Assembly: GCA_023101885.1 (NCBI GenBank)
Contig: JALPQD010000232.1
Location: 2,260,618 to 2,324,617 of the forward strand
Direction of reading: 5' to 3'
Source: Typhlomys cinereus
Lineage: Eukaryota > Chordata > Mammalia > Rodentia > Platacanthomyidae
DNA length: 64,000 nucleotides
Positions within the stretch are counted from its first letter, which is position 1. Every line of letters begins with the position of its first letter. Below, in pieces: positions 1 through 11,117 of the stretch. The translations under genes were made by a program, and so were the position numbers. A model generated the notes under the pieces. The model was not told the origin of the DNA, did no database searches, and saw only the letters and a list, made by a program, of their open reading frames with translations.

Positions 1-60
1 AACATTGGCCAAGAAAAGATGTTTCAGAGGACTAATAGGAGGTCTATTTTTTACATGAGG

Positions 61-90
61 GTTTTTGTTGTTGTTGTTGTTGTTGTTTTC
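61..90. repeat. (TTG)n microsatellite
   Basis: A short run of TTG triplets follows a GTTTTTG lead-in. It has no retroelement body next to it that I recognise. Confidence 0.85.
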
Positions 91-898
91 TTTAGCTCAA
101 CTTCAGAATTCTAAAGATTTTTACGTAAATATTAAGTGGATATTTTGTTGATTGTTAGACATTGAGATTTAGGATAACTTACTTTACTCAAATTTAAAAA
201 GAGAGTAGGATGCTTTTATGGTCAGACCACTGCACCAATCTTTCTTTCATATATTTCAGGTTCCCAAATTATGTTTTGTCAACAAACACACATTCATTTT
301 CTGTATCAAAAAACCCTATATTATATTTTAGAAGAGACTTAATATATTTCTGATTTTAAAATTTGATAGCATTTAAGTTATCAGTAGTGATGAGAACAGG
401 AGATAGATACCCGTCTGGCAGATAGACTAGGAAGCAGAGCAGCCAGAACCAGAAGTCTGTGACCTCTGTTTTTGTCCTTGGCCAAAGGCCAGAAATGACA
501 GAATGTTTGGGGACCTTGATTCTTGCTTTTGTTTCTTGTTGTCTTTCTTCTTTCACATAGTAAAGAAACAATTGTCTGGGGATTATATATGAGGATGTGA
601 CCAAAACTCATTCCAGATACCTGAGATGACTAAGTGTATGCCTACTCCATAGAAAAGGGAACAACTAGAGTGATCAGCTCACCTTCCATTCCTCAATCCA
701 TTTTCTTCCCTAAGTCCTGTAGAAACTCCTAAATGAATCACTCAATGGCAACCGTTTTCTTGGGACCCACTCTTGCTATACCTAAACTCTGTTTCCTTGC
801 TCTCTCTTCAACTCTCATCAATGTATTTCTAACAGTTACCTTTTCTTTAAAAAAAAACTCTCCATCCTTGTTTGTAAAATTCTTTGACTTTGTGAGGC
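91..898. other. Unannotated AT-rich DNA
   Basis: I see no repeat family or credible coding frame here. The two open frames near 356-611 overlap each other on the same strand and have no recognisable domains. Confidence 0.5.
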
Positions 899-923
899 AA
901 AAAAAAAAAAAAAAAAAAAAAAA
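899..923 (+). repeat. 25-base poly(A) run
   Basis: An uninterrupted A run of 25 bases. It could be the tail of a decayed retrocopy, but the upstream sequence is not a SINE, L1 or mRNA that I recognise and I found no flanking target-site duplication. Confidence 0.9.
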
Positions 924-1089
924 GCCATTGGTTAAGATGACTTTGGTCACTGTGGAATGCCTGAAGTAGGAAAGCCTCCATTGTTCTCAGGGACCACCAT
1001 CCTTGACACATATCTTTCCCCTATGTCAGTAGCACACTGGAAATCATTAGAAAGGAAATGGAAAACTAGATGAAGAACAGTATTTCACA

Positions 1090-1252
1090 ACTAGTGAGAT
1101 AGCTCAGCGGGTAAGACATCTGCTCACAAACCTGGCGATCTGAGTTCAAGTCCAGAAAAACCACATAGTAAAAGGAGAGAACTGACTTCTCACCTCTACC
1201 TGTGTGCAATGATGTGCATTTGCTCTCTCAAATAGATAAAATATTTTAAAAA
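1090..1252 (+). repeat. B2/B3-type SINE, diverged
   Basis: The head matches the pol III split promoter of B2-family SINEs: an A-box-like GATAGCTCAGCGGGTAAG near 1108 and a B-box-like GAGTTCAAGTCC near 1142. It ends in an A/T-rich tail (AAATAGATAAAATATTTTAAAAAG). It is much more diverged than the young copies elsewhere in the window. Confidence 0.8.
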
Positions 1253-2970
1253 GACAGCTTCTGTTATTCTGGCACAGAATATTCTTCTTCTTTTTCTTCT
1301 AAACCTTAAGCATTTATGAATATTCCAAAATCAGACCCTCAACTTTGTTATAAAAATGTATTCAAAGTGAAAGACGTTTCAGGTCTATCAGGCTCTGCGC
1401 TTGTAGGAGTCATGTACCTGCGAGAAAAGCATCAACAATCATGAGAAGATATTTGAAAAATTTGAAGAGCCCCCAAAATAGAAGTCAAAAAATGTTTTGC
1501 CTTTGCAGAGATTTTGGACATTAAGGTTATATTTTTGCCTATTGGGATATTTTCCCCTCAATTTGTTAAAGGAAAGCTAAGCCTAATACAGCAATATAAG
1601 AAACCTCCAAATGTCAGAATTTAATAAAAAGCTTCCTTTTTTTGAAATGAAGGTAAGTTACTATAAACAAATTTATTTTTCTTAAAATAAGAAATCTCCT
1701 ACATCACATGCTTCTTTGAATAATTATTTGATTTTTAAAAAAGGTAAATTATGTAATTTCTCATTTTGAAATAGCCAACTTATTACTTCACCTTAGAGTG
1801 GTAAAAGAAATGCATTCCACATCTATTTGGCAAACTCAGCTGCTATCTGATAAAAAAATCATAGTGTTGTTATTTCTTGATTAAAAGCAAATAGCTGGTA
1901 GCATGCTAGTTGGGATTGCTGGGGAGAAGGCCAGAGGAAATTGGAGTTAGAAATGTAAAATATGTGCAGTAGTTTGTCTAAGGAAAAGCAAAGCCACTAT
2001 GTTGGGAAAAGGTTGAAATCTCATTATTTTGCAAGAGGTACATTAACAACTGCAGAAGCTTCGGGAATCCCAGGTAATCAAGAGTCTCAGAAGCTCAGTG
2101 AGGCAGTGTGCTACTTCCCAGGAGTGCTGCCTCTAGGAGGCAGATTTTCATTTTCACATTAATAGCATGGTTGAGAAGCTCTTGATAGAGTAGCTTCTGG
2201 GGGAATGGAATTTGTCTGAAGAAGAAATAAGCCTGGAAAAGTTAGAGTAGCCATAACTAAAGGCTGAAATTTACTTCCCCACTAGCCTCCTTTCAAGCTC
2301 TTTTTTTTGGCTGAGGGGCCTGGAGAGACTCTACTTTTGAAATCTTGTTATGTTTTTGTCAATCTAGCAGTGTTTGAAATTATTGGGGATCAGAAATAAA
2401 ATGATCAGGATATATTTTGTGAAGAATAATTTTTTCTCATTAAATATATTATTTAAATATTTTAGAAGGAGGATGGCGTTGTCTTCTCAAATTTCCCTGA
2501 GCAGCTGTGTTTATAATAAAAGGGTAGTCTCCATTTACTCTCTGTCTTCTATTACTCCTTGAATCCCCAGTTGCCACGGCAGGTGATGTGATTGCTGTCT
2601 TTCCTCTCTTCACTGTGTTTTAGCTCTGTTCCATGGTCACTGCTTTCCTATCTTCGCATGTGCTCTCCAGATGTCTTCATTTTGTCATTGCAAGACTTCA
2701 AGTGTAAATTACCCTGGTGGAGAAGCTTAGCATGATCTGAAACAACAATGAAGATTGAGAGACTGGAAAAGTCAGCAAAGGTTTTAAGCAAAATAACTTT
2801 AAACACAAAAGAAATGTAGGGTGGGGTAGAGTAAGTAGAAAACAAAGCAAAGAGGATTTTCAGATTTTTGCTTCATTTTCCTCAGAAGTACAACTCATCC
2901 TGAAAACTTACTTCAAAAATGTTCAAGGGATATCTAATCTTATAAGATAAAAATTTCCCTTGAAATTTTT
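1253..2970. other. Unannotated DNA, no recognised element
   Basis: AT-rich sequence with no SINE, LTR or L1 motif that I can identify and no credible ORF. It ends at a tetranucleotide array. Confidence 0.5.
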
Positions 2971-2986
2971 CATCTATCTATCTATC

Positions 2987-3042
<56 letters not shown>

Positions 3043-3050
3043 CTATCTTA
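2971..3050. repeat. (TATC)n microsatellite
   Basis: About twenty TATC/CTAT units with one early interruption (CATC). It is nearly pure, so it is probably polymorphic. Confidence 0.95.
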
Positions 3051-3124
3051 TATGTCTATCATCTAGCTATATATGAATTTTCTATAACCCACCATTTAAA
3101 TATAAATCTATGATCTATACCGTT

Positions 3125-3259
3125 TATCTATCTATCTGTCTGTCTGTCTATCTGTCTGTCTGTCTGACCATCCGTCCGTCTGTCCAACCATCCGTCCACC
3201 CACCCACCCACCCAACTACCTACCTTCCTACTTACCTACCTACCTACCTACCTACCTAA
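3125..3259. repeat. Compound drifting tetranucleotide array
   Basis: The tetranucleotide motif changes along the array: CTAT, then CTGT, then CCGT/CCAT, then CCAC, then CTAC/CTTC. A 4-bp period is largely kept throughout. The whole tract is pyrimidine-rich on the plus strand. It starts about 70 bp after the TATC array, suggesting a common origin. Confidence 0.9.
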
Positions 3260-3261
3260 TG

Positions 3262-3348
3262 TAGATTTTGAACTTACTGTGTTGCCGAGGATTTTCTCTT
3301 GCCTCCACCTCCCAGGTGCTGAGCTTATAGCTGTGTACCACAACACCA
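3262..3348 (-). repeat. Partial B1 SINE
   Basis: In antisense it carries the B1 hallmarks GTTGCCGAGGAT, GCCTCCACCTCCCAGGTGCTGAG and a decayed GTGTACCACAACACC. This is the internal part of B1, without a complete 5' or 3' end. Confidence 0.75.
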
Positions 3349-4161
3349 GTTTTTAATGCAATATTGCGGCTTTGTTCATATAACCAGAAACTCCACCAGT
3401 GGAGTTATAGTCATGGTCTCACCTGGAAGACTGAAAGCTCTTCAGATTAGACTACATTCTTTTTTCTAATATGATATAGTACATTGCCTTTGAGGTTTAC
3501 CAACACATCTGTTGCCCCAGAGCAGGTGGGTCCATCAAAATTTTAAGCTTAATATAGTTTCCAGAAGTAAATGTAGCATTCACTTTACTCTCTATATCCA
3601 ATGAGTCCATACCCATGGATTCAAGAAACCAAAGACAAAAATTATTTAGAAAAAATTTACTTCTGTATTAAATATGTTCAGCCTTTTCTTGTGACTATTT
3701 CCTAAATGATGCAATGTGTATACTATTTGCATATAATTTATAGTACTAGAAATTCTAAATAATTTGTGCATAATTTTGTACATTTATAGGCTAAAAACAG
3801 ATCTGGCCTTTCTATATAAGTGATATAAACAGAAAAAATGAGATGTTGCACAATATCTCATGTTCAACAATGGAGAATTGTATATTATTTCATAGATTTC
3901 TCAAATCTAGAGCAATTAATTGAAATTAATACTTTGATCTAATAAAGGAAATGACATTAAATCTTATTAAATTTGTGTTTCACTGTCCTGGTCCTTCTTG
4001 TGCTCTACATTGTTTCCTATTATTATTTTGAATTCATTCTTCTGTATGTTTAAGTTCATATAATTTTCATACACATATATTGTGGAATAATTAGTACAAT
4101 CAAGAGAGTTAACATAGCCATTATTTCACATCCATATCGCTTGTGGATGTAAATAAAATTG
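3349..4161. other. Unannotated AT-rich DNA
   Basis: No recognisable repeat or gene. It contains many short A/T runs. Confidence 0.45.
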
Positions 4162-4360
4162 ACTTTCTTTTTATTTAATTATTTATTTGAGAGAAAAATA
4201 TATAGAGAGAAATAGGGATGCTTATACTTTGGTACTGTGGAGTTCAGGTCACCTTTCAAAAATTGGTTCTCTTATTCCACCAAATGGTCCCCAGGAGTCG
4301 GTTTCATGATGCCAAGTTTGTGCACAGGTGCTCTTACTAGTTGAGCCATTTTATTGGCCA
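4162..4360 (-). repeat. B2/B3-type SINE, diverged
   Basis: The plus strand starts with an A/T tail (TTATTTAATTATTTATTTGAGAGA) and ends with the reverse complement of the tRNA-like head (CTCTTACTAGTTGAGCCATTTTATTGGCC). The reverse strand therefore reads GGCCAATAAAATGGCTCAACTAGTAAGAG, an A-box-like start. Confidence 0.7.
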
Positions 4361-4986
4361 GAGATTCATTTTTGTGGTCTTTCCTTCTAATTAAGGGAAT
4401 AATCCACCAGAAAAATATTGCAGTTTTAAACACTGATGATTCAAATACAAGTATATCAAGTTCATAAAACAAAAACTTCTACATATGAAGAGATATTTTT
4501 ATCTTAAATTTGTAATAGTGTGTGATTTCAGTATCCCAATCTCATTAATAGTCATAGAGACCAAAAATAATTGTACAAAGACAATTTGAGATTAAATAAC
4601 CTCATAGGTCAAATGAGTATAATGACTTCTATAGAAGTTTACATACAAACACTTTAGAATACACATTGTTCTCCATATAAATGTCTAAAATACATCATAT
4701 ATTAAAACACAAAGCAAGTTTTAACAAATATAGACAAACTAAAGAGGCTTCTGTGTTTTATCTGATCGCAATAGAGTAACAATAGAAAATGATAGCAGGA
4801 GAAATGCTAGAAAATATACAAACTATTGAATGTTAAATAGCATAATAGTAAATGACAGCTGTATCATAAAAAAATTTGAAGAAAATAAAATATTCCAAGA
4901 ATCAAATGTAAATAAAGGCAACACATCAAAACCTATGAGTAACAAGGAAAGACATCACATGGAGACGTTCACTATAAGGTTACATT
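4361..4986. other. Unannotated AT-rich DNA
   Basis: No element or gene recognised. Confidence 0.45.
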
Positions 4987-5001
4987 AAAAAAATGAGAGA
5001 G

Positions 5002-5290
5002 GGGCTGGAGAGGTGGCTCAGGGTTAAGCCTCTGCCTTAGAGGCAGAAGGTCCTGAGTTCGGTTCCTAGACCCTACATATAAACTCCGGGCGAAAGCGGG
5101 GGCGGCCTGCGTATCTGGTCCTGGTAGGGCGGAGCCTGTGAATCCTGGGGCAGAGTAAACAAGGAGATGGTGGAGGCGGTCCATGGTGGTTCCTGAATTC
5201 GTCCGTGGTTATGCACACACACACACACATACACACACACACATACACACACGTGCACACACGTATACACACATAATTGAATAAATAATA
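5002..5290 (+). mobile_element. Young B2-derived SINE, copy 1
   Basis: The copy starts GGGCTGGAGAGGTGGCTCAGGG (A box) and has a B-box-like GAGTTCGGTTCC. It continues into the GC-rich middle segment (CTGGTCCTGGTAGGGCGGAGCC), a CA-rich tract and an AATAAATAATAAAA tail. The flanks give a 15-bp target-site duplication with one mismatch: AAAAAAATGAGAGAG at 4987-5001 and AAAAAAACGAGAGAG at 5291-5305. The tRNA-like part has several private changes, so it is slightly older than copies 2-5. Confidence 0.93.
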
Positions 5291-5305
5291 AAAAAAACGA
5301 GAGAG

Positions 5306-5499
5306 CTCTCACGCAAGTAAATAACAACCCTAACAATGAATTTTAATATTCATTTCTTTAATGCTATTGTTTGTTTTGGTTAAAGTGATACTCTACCCAT
5401 GTCAATTCTGGTGTTAATATAAGATATATTTCCTATCTTCTACAGTTTACTTAATTAGTTCACATTATTTTTCACCTCCTTTTCTAAAAGTATTTTGAA
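5306..5499. other. Unannotated AT-rich DNA
   Basis: No element is clearly recognisable. It may be the outer part of the L1 remnant that follows. Confidence 0.35.
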
Positions 5500-5680
5500 G
5501 TATTTCATCGTTTTGACACTAATGTAAATTAGTTTGCTTTATTTGTTTTTCTAAGATTTCATTAGCATTATGAAGAGATTCACTTGTAGGTTTTTGTATG
5601 CTCTTACTTTATTGAATTTGCTTCTTATAGCTCTAAACAGTTTTTCTTTTAAGTAGAGTCCCTAGGGAATGTTCTAGAAA

Positions 5681-5872
5681 TATTTAATTAATTGAGAGGG
5701 AGAAAGAGAGAGAGAGATAAAGAAAGACAGAGAGAGAGATAGAGAGACAAAGAGAGACAGAGAGAGAACATATATACTATGATGAAAGTTTGGAGGTCAG
5801 AAGTCATCTTTCAGAAGTCTTTTCTCTCCTTTTATGAGGGTCTGGGACTCAAACTCAGGCTGCTTTTGCCAC
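5681..5872 (-). repeat. B2/B3-type SINE with GA-rich tract, inside L1
   Basis: The order is an A/T tail (TATTTAATTAATTGAGAGGGAG), a GA-rich stretch to about 5770, then a decayed SINE middle (GGAGGTCAGAAGTCATC ... GTCTGGGACTCAAACTCAGGCTGCTTTTGCC). The last part is the reverse complement of the B-box region. The 5' head is missing or replaced by the LTR that follows. Confidence 0.65.
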
Positions 5873-5880
5873 CCCCCACT

Positions 5881-6299
5881 GTTGCAGTTACTCTGCATGT
5901 GGCTGATAAATTCACAATCAAGTGGCTTCCTGGGAAACAAGGATGATTTATTATGTACTTCCCATTGTCATTTATAGTTCCTTGTCTAGCTTGGCGAGAG
6001 GCCCCAGGCCGTGGTAACTGAGCACTTAACAGCTGAGAGGACAGTCCTTACTTACAAGACCAGCATGCCTGACCAAGTATGCAGGATGCCCACTTCTTCA
6101 ACAAGTGTCCTTGTTTTCCTCCATTTTATTCACCTACCTAAGGCCTAGTCCTGCCCACCATGTGTTGGGCCTTCTCCATCAACTAGAAAACCTTCTGCAA
6201 GTTCATTCTGGCTTAAATCAATTATTAGTTCTCTACAAATGTGCCCAGAGCTTGGACTCTCAGCTATTAAGTTGACACCTATATTTAACTATCATACAC
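5881..6299 (-). mobile_element. MaLR-type LTR, antisense, copy A
   Basis: It pairs with the element at 11118-11766. The shared blocks are TTACTCTGCATG, AACAAGGATGATTTATT (AACAAGGTGTTTTATT), GGGCCTTCTCCATCAA, TTCTCTACAAATGTGCCCAGAGCTTGG, and a GACACCTATATTTAACTATCATA end. Read on the minus strand it begins TATGATAGTTAAATATAGGTGTCAACTT, like the TGTNATNNTTNNNTGTCAACTTG start of rodent MaLR LTRs. No coding content. Confidence 0.65.
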
Positions 6300-6860
6300 C
6301 CCTAGGAAATATAGACAGGCATTTTACTTCTTCCGATTTATACACTATTGATTTACTTTTTCTTCCTATTTATTGTGCCTAGAACTTAAAGTATGGTTAG
6401 TAGAAATGGTGAGGGGGCACTCTTGTTCCTAAGTTTGGAAAATGAAGTTTTCCTTTTTATCATAATTTTCCTTTATTTTGTGGAAATACATTCTTATTAT
6501 GTGTATATTTGAGCTTTTTTATCATGAAGGGAAGTATAATTTTTCTTAGGATGTCCTAATGTATTAAGATGATCACTAAACTTCATGCAACTATATTGAT
6601 ATTTCAATTTTATTGACCTGTGAATGATAATCTGAATGTGAGGGATAAATCTCATTGATCATGGCACATGATCCTCTTAATATTGTTTATTATTTATATT
6701 ATTTCCATTATTTCTATTTCTATATCATTTCTATTTTTCCTCCTTCTTTTCCTCCTATTTTATTCTTTCTCTTTTTTCTCATTGAGGAATGAGTTTGAAA
6801 GGATTGCCATTAATTCTTTAAGTGTTTAAAATAATTGTTGATCAGGCTTTCTACCTATTG

Positions 6861-8340
6861 CAGTTAATGTCACAATTCTCTTTTTTGTGTTTTGTAATTT
6901 TTTTCTTCATTTCTTCTCAGTCTTGCCGTCTCCTTCGTGAGGTGATAAGTTTTTGATGTGACATGCTTTGGTTCTTTTTCTGAATCTCTTTGTGAATTTA
7001 TTGTAGATGTTTGCTTTGTAGTTACTATGAAACTTAACGTGAAACATCTTAGGATTACTGACATTCTATTTTAAGGAACAACAGTTTAATTTTGATTCAG
7101 AGATGTGCACTTTATTCTTCTATTGTTGATGAAATTTGCAATCTGCTTGTTTCTTAAAAATTTATTTTATCAGAAAAATTATTCAAGTATATGTTTCACA
7201 TTGAGAATATCTGTGTACCCCTTTCATTTCCTTTTCTCACCCCTCATGTTTCCCTTATCCTTCTAGACAGTTTCAGTTTTACTTTTATGTACTTTATACA
7301 TACTTAATTTCATGTATATTGACAAAATTTATGAACCAGATTAGAGAAAACATGGCATATTTGTGTTTCTTATACTGGCTCAATTCACTTAATGTGATTG
7401 TCTTCAGGTATAGTTATTTTCCTGTTAATGGCACAACTTCATTCCTCTTTATGACTGAGAAAATTCCAATGTGACAATTTACATTTTGTATTGCATATAG
7501 ATGATCGTGTTATTGCAAGTGTGGGTGCTTTAGTACCTCTGTATTTTAATGTTTATATCACAATTTGAAAGTGTTTTATGTACCATCATTACAATTTTCA
7601 AAAATACTGAATTGGTCATATATCTAACATTACCAGTAAGTTTTGCATGTTTATGGGTTTTTATGTTGTTAATTAGCAAACTTATACCTCAGCTTGAAAA
7701 ACTTTTTTGCCTTTTCTTTTAAGGAAAATGGTGAATTGTTTTGGCTCTTTTTGTTTGGGAAGATCATCATTACTACTTCATTGATGGGATAGCACTTTGT
7801 TCTTTATGATATTCTTAATGATAAAGTTTATTTTGTCCTTACTTTAAGGACTCCTTACTATTTCCTTTATTTCCAAAGCTGATGCGGAAAAAACGTCTTA
7901 AGTTTTATACAGGTAGCCCTGCATGTGGCAAGTCTCTTTTACTGTTTTTACAGTTTTCTTTCTGTTTTTTATCTGCTGATAATTTCACTATTAATGTTTT
8001 TTATATAATTCATATAAGGTTTCAGACTGAAACTTTCAGATTCATCTCAATGGAGCCCATTTGGCTTTCTGAATCTAGATGTTAAATTTTTCTTTCCCAA
8101 CTAGAAAATTTTTCAGTGTAATTTCTTAATAGACTTCATGTCCCTTTTCTCTTTTATTATTGCAATATGTGGTCTCTGTTACTTGATGGTTTCTCATCTT
8201 TAGAGGTCTATAGACTTTCTTTCCTCCTTTAGTCTTCCCTGTATCACTCTTTTTCATTCTCTGACCAGATCATGTCAAATAACCTGTCTCAAAGCTTACA
8301 AATTATTTTTTCCTATTTGTTTAATATTCATAATTCATAT
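6861..8340 (-). mobile_element. Ancient L1M-like sequence, antisense
   Basis: Several blocks resemble the antisense of old mammalian L1 elements. Examples are TTGCTTTGTAGTTACTATGAAACTTAACGTGAAACATCTTAGGATTA near 7008-7055, GTGTTTCTTATACTGGCTCAATTCACTTAATGTGATTG near 7362, and CACTCTTTTTCATTCTCTGACCAGATCATGTCAAATAACCTGTCTC near 8246. The blocks come from different parts of L1, so this may be more than one insertion. It is heavily decayed. Boundaries are approximate. Confidence 0.5.
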
Positions 8341-8344
8341 TAAA

Positions 8345-8423
8345 TTTATTTTATTTTTGTGTATGTATAAAAGAAGGATAGAGATAGCAGTAGATAGACA
8401 GAAACACAGACAGACAGATAGAT

Positions 8424-8468
<45 letters not shown>

Positions 8469-8762
8469 GGATAGAAAAACTAGTTAGAGAGCAGAGAGAG
8501 AAGATAGCAGGTAGAGGTCAAAGGTTCACAATAGGTGTCTTCTTAAATCCGTTACTACCCCATGCTTTTGAGATAGGTTTTCTCACTGAACTTTGTGCTC
8601 ACCAATTATGTTTGACTGATTGACCAGCAAGCTCCAAAGATCATCCTGTCTCCATCTTCATACTGAGACTAAGGATATTTGTTATCATGTTGATCTTTCA
8701 TGTAGATGCTAGGACATGCTTACACGACAGGCACTTTACCAAATGAACCATCCACCTGGCCT
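8345..8762 (-). repeat. B3-type SINE with internal GATA expansion
   Basis: The right part is an antisense B3: TAGGTTTTCTCACTGAACTTTGTGCTCACCAATTATG, GACCAGCAAGCTCCAAAGATCATCCTGTCTCC, and TGCTTACACGACAGGCACTTTACCAAATGAACCATCCACCTGGCC (reverse complement of the tRNA head). The tail end on the left has expanded into the GATA array at 8391-8475. Confidence 0.75.
8391..8475. repeat. (GACA)n(GATA)n microsatellite
   Basis: ACAGACAGACAGATAG passes into about 14 GATA units, then GATGGATAG. It lies in the tail region of the B3 SINE. Confidence 0.93.
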
Positions 8763-8844
8763 ACATGTCCCTATTGAATATTTCTTTCAAGTTATTTTAT
8801 TTTATAGGTCTAGGAATCTGTTTTTTTTGTTTTTATTTGAATGT

Positions 8845-9034
8845 TATTTATCTATTTATTACATTTATTTATTGATTGTGTGCTTATATATATGGCCATC
8901 TATGTGCATGGTGCATTTGTGGAGCCCCCAGAGTTCAAGTTTCAGAGTGAGTTTTCTCCACTTTGGGGGACTTAGAGATTAAACACAGTTCAACAGGCTG
9001 CTGCAGGAAGTGATTTTGCCAGCCATCTTGATGG
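8845..9034 (-). repeat. B2/B3-type SINE, diverged
   Basis: A TTTATTTATTGATTGTGTG tail is followed by GTGCATTTGTGGAGCCCCCAGAGTTCAAG and an end at TTTTGCCAGCCATCTTGATGG, the decayed reverse complement of a B2-like head. Confidence 0.65.
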
Positions 9035-9137
9035 ACTTCTATTTCCTTTTTTAACTGCAGGGAGTCATTGACGGGTCTTTTCTAATAGCTCACTGAATTT
9101 CATTAACAAGATTATTTTTAATTGTCAGTTAATTCAG

Positions 9138-9439
9138 GGGCTGGAGAGGTGGCTCAGGGGTTAAGCCTCTGCCTTGCAGGCGGAAGGTCCTGAGTTCGGA
9201 TCCCAGATCCCACGTATAGAAGCCAGGCAGAAGCGGGGGCGGCCTGCGTTTCTGGTCCTGGTAGGGCGGAGCCTGTGAATCCCGGGGCAGAAGGAGGTGG
9301 AGGCATCCATGGTGGTTCGCGAATTCGTCCGTGGTTCTACACACACACACAGACACACACAGACACACACACACGCATGCACATACACATGCACATGCGC
9401 ACAGTTGAATAAATAATAATAATAAAAAAATTAAAAAAA
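9138..9439 (+). mobile_element. Young B2-derived SINE, copy 2
   Basis: A full-length copy: A box TGGCTCAGGGGTTAAG, B box GAGTTCGGATCC, middle GGCCTGCGTTTCTGGTCCTGG, CA repeat and a (AAT)n/A-rich tail. The target-site duplication is exact over 17 bp, ATTGTCAGTTAATTCAG at 9121-9137 and 9440-9456. It is inserted into older sequence, and the flanks rejoin cleanly when it is removed. The exact TSD and intact promoter boxes indicate a recent insertion. Confidence 0.96.
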
Positions 9440-9456
9440 ATTGTCAGTTAATTCAG

Positions 9457-10900
9457 ACATTTAATTTCTTTGTGGTCATTTATTAAAGTTTTATTAGTTT
9501 TCTTTGGTTTTGCAAAGTTTGTCTGATTCTTCTGGATACTTGTGTTCTTGTATCCATTTCCATGTATTTAAGGAAATAGTTACGTGTTCTTCAAGCCTGT
9601 TATGTCCAGCTTCATCAGTGAAATCTCCATCAGTCTTTTTATTGTAGATGGATAAACCAAATGACATTGTCCTCTTTACGAATGAAAGGTCTTGCTGTCA
9701 AGTTTCAAACTTGGCAAAGACATTATACCTGTCTTTGCTTGTATATGGCCTGGATATTTGGGGTCTGTTGTCAGGCAGGGCCACAGCCACGATACTACCT
9801 TCATTGAGAAGCAGGATAGGTAATCTGCCATAGAGTGACTTAAGCTGTATCTGAAAGTTGGGCAATTTGGGTGGTTGTACTTTGCATTTGTTTACAACTG
9901 CAGTCTGGACTCCATGGTTGGATAGGCCAGTGGGTGGAATTTCCAGACAGACAGAGCTGCAGATTTTGCTCTACAGTCAGACAGAGTAGATAGTTGAGTT
10001 TATGGATAATTACTGGCTGAATCTTTTGGTCAGCTGAAATCACATGAACATGCCGACATTATCAACATACATGTGTGAGATTTCTTTTTCGCTGCCTGCT
10101 TTCTTTTTTAGCTAAAGACAGGTGACCTTGTGGTGTTAATGTACCTAGTGTTCCCTATATGACTGGATGAGAATGGCCTTTGTCGGAGAGTCCCGGAATG
10201 CTGATGAATTTGAATGACAACCTCGGATTCTCTTTTACACATGGAAGAAGAAAGGCCAAAGATTCTCTTTTAGCATGGTTCTGTGCCATGTGTGCTAGCT
10301 ATGGACAGACTATCAAGTCAAAGAGAAGGTATTTTTGTTGTAGTTCTAATATGGATTTTCATAGCTTTTGTTCTCCATAAGTTTGAGTTCTGAAACTATC
10401 TCAAAAGTGCCTTAGTTAGAGTTGGCATTTCTGTGAGTGAAAACCGACCCAGAGATCACATGTTATGTCATTCGTCATTATTTTATTTGTTATTTAGATC
10501 TTCTTGTTCAGTTCCTACAGAGGCAGATGATTTAGCTTTTATTTTGTCTTCTTAAATTGGTATAACATTATCCCAGCATCATGTTATTTGATTTTAAGTC
10601 AGTTATTGCTTTAGTCTCATTACTAATTGCTTGTAATTGCTAGAATGGGGTAAAAGTACAGGTTTGCCCTTTGTCTACATCTAATACCACTTTGAAAGCA
10701 AGTGCCAGGGAATCTCTCATTTCCTCAGGTGGGAGATGTAGGAGTTTAAGTTGCTGGGTGGTCTGTATCCCCAGTGTAAGGTGAGGATTTCTCTAATCTC
10801 CAGGTGGAGATATATGTTTAAATCCTGAAATTGCCCTGTCAAGGTTAGGACTCCATTTTAGCTAGTAGGCAGCTAAGTTTAGGTTTTCCTCCTGCTTTCC
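9457..10900 (-). mobile_element. Probable continuation of ancient L1M sequence, antisense
   Basis: The stretch near 9473-9610 (TTATTAGTTTTCTTTGGTTTTG ... TACTTGTGTTCTTGTATCC ... TTTAAGGAAATAGTTACGTGTTCTTC) resembles the antisense 5' part of old L1M elements. The remainder is more GC-rich and could be a decayed 5' UTR. I recognise only the first 200 bases with any confidence. Confidence 0.35.
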
Positions 10901-11117
10901 TCTGCTGACATGAATGGAAACAGAGCCACAGGTTTTTCCTACAGAGATTGCTGTCTTACACTTTCTGTCTTGATTTGTTGATCCTGGTCTGTCATTTGCT
11001 TAGAAAAAGCAAACCTTCTCTGGTTCTTTCCTTTTATCTCCATCCATGAGTCTGGTTTTATTTATTTTTAATTTAACTTATTTTTTTTTACTGGAATGAA
11101 ATACTCATGGAATGCTA

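Larger units (their letters stand above)
5500..6860 (-). mobile_element. Ancient L1 fragment, ORF2 reverse-transcriptase region, antisense
   Basis: The plus strand follows the antisense of mammalian L1 ORF2: TTTTTGTATGCTCTTACTTTATTGAATTTG, then TCTTCCTATTTATTGTGCCTAGAACTT, GGTGAGGGGGCACTCTTGTTCCTAA, TTTTTTATCATGAAGGGAAG and AATGAGTTTGAAAGGATTGCCATTAATTC. The order corresponds to the reverse-transcriptase domain. It has many stops and small indels and cannot encode protein. A SINE (5681-5872) and an LTR (5881-6299) interrupt it, so it is older than both. Confidence 0.7.

Noticed and set aside
1090..1160. Possible tRNA gene at the tRNA-like heads of SINEs (also 5002, 9138, 46257, 56171)
   Set aside because: A and B boxes are present, but each is continuous with a SINE body and A-rich tail and flanked by a TSD where young. 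There is no sign of an independent tRNA gene.
2971..3259. CRISPR-like or satellite array
   Set aside because: The unit is 4 bp with no spacers; these are microsatellites in a vertebrate genome.
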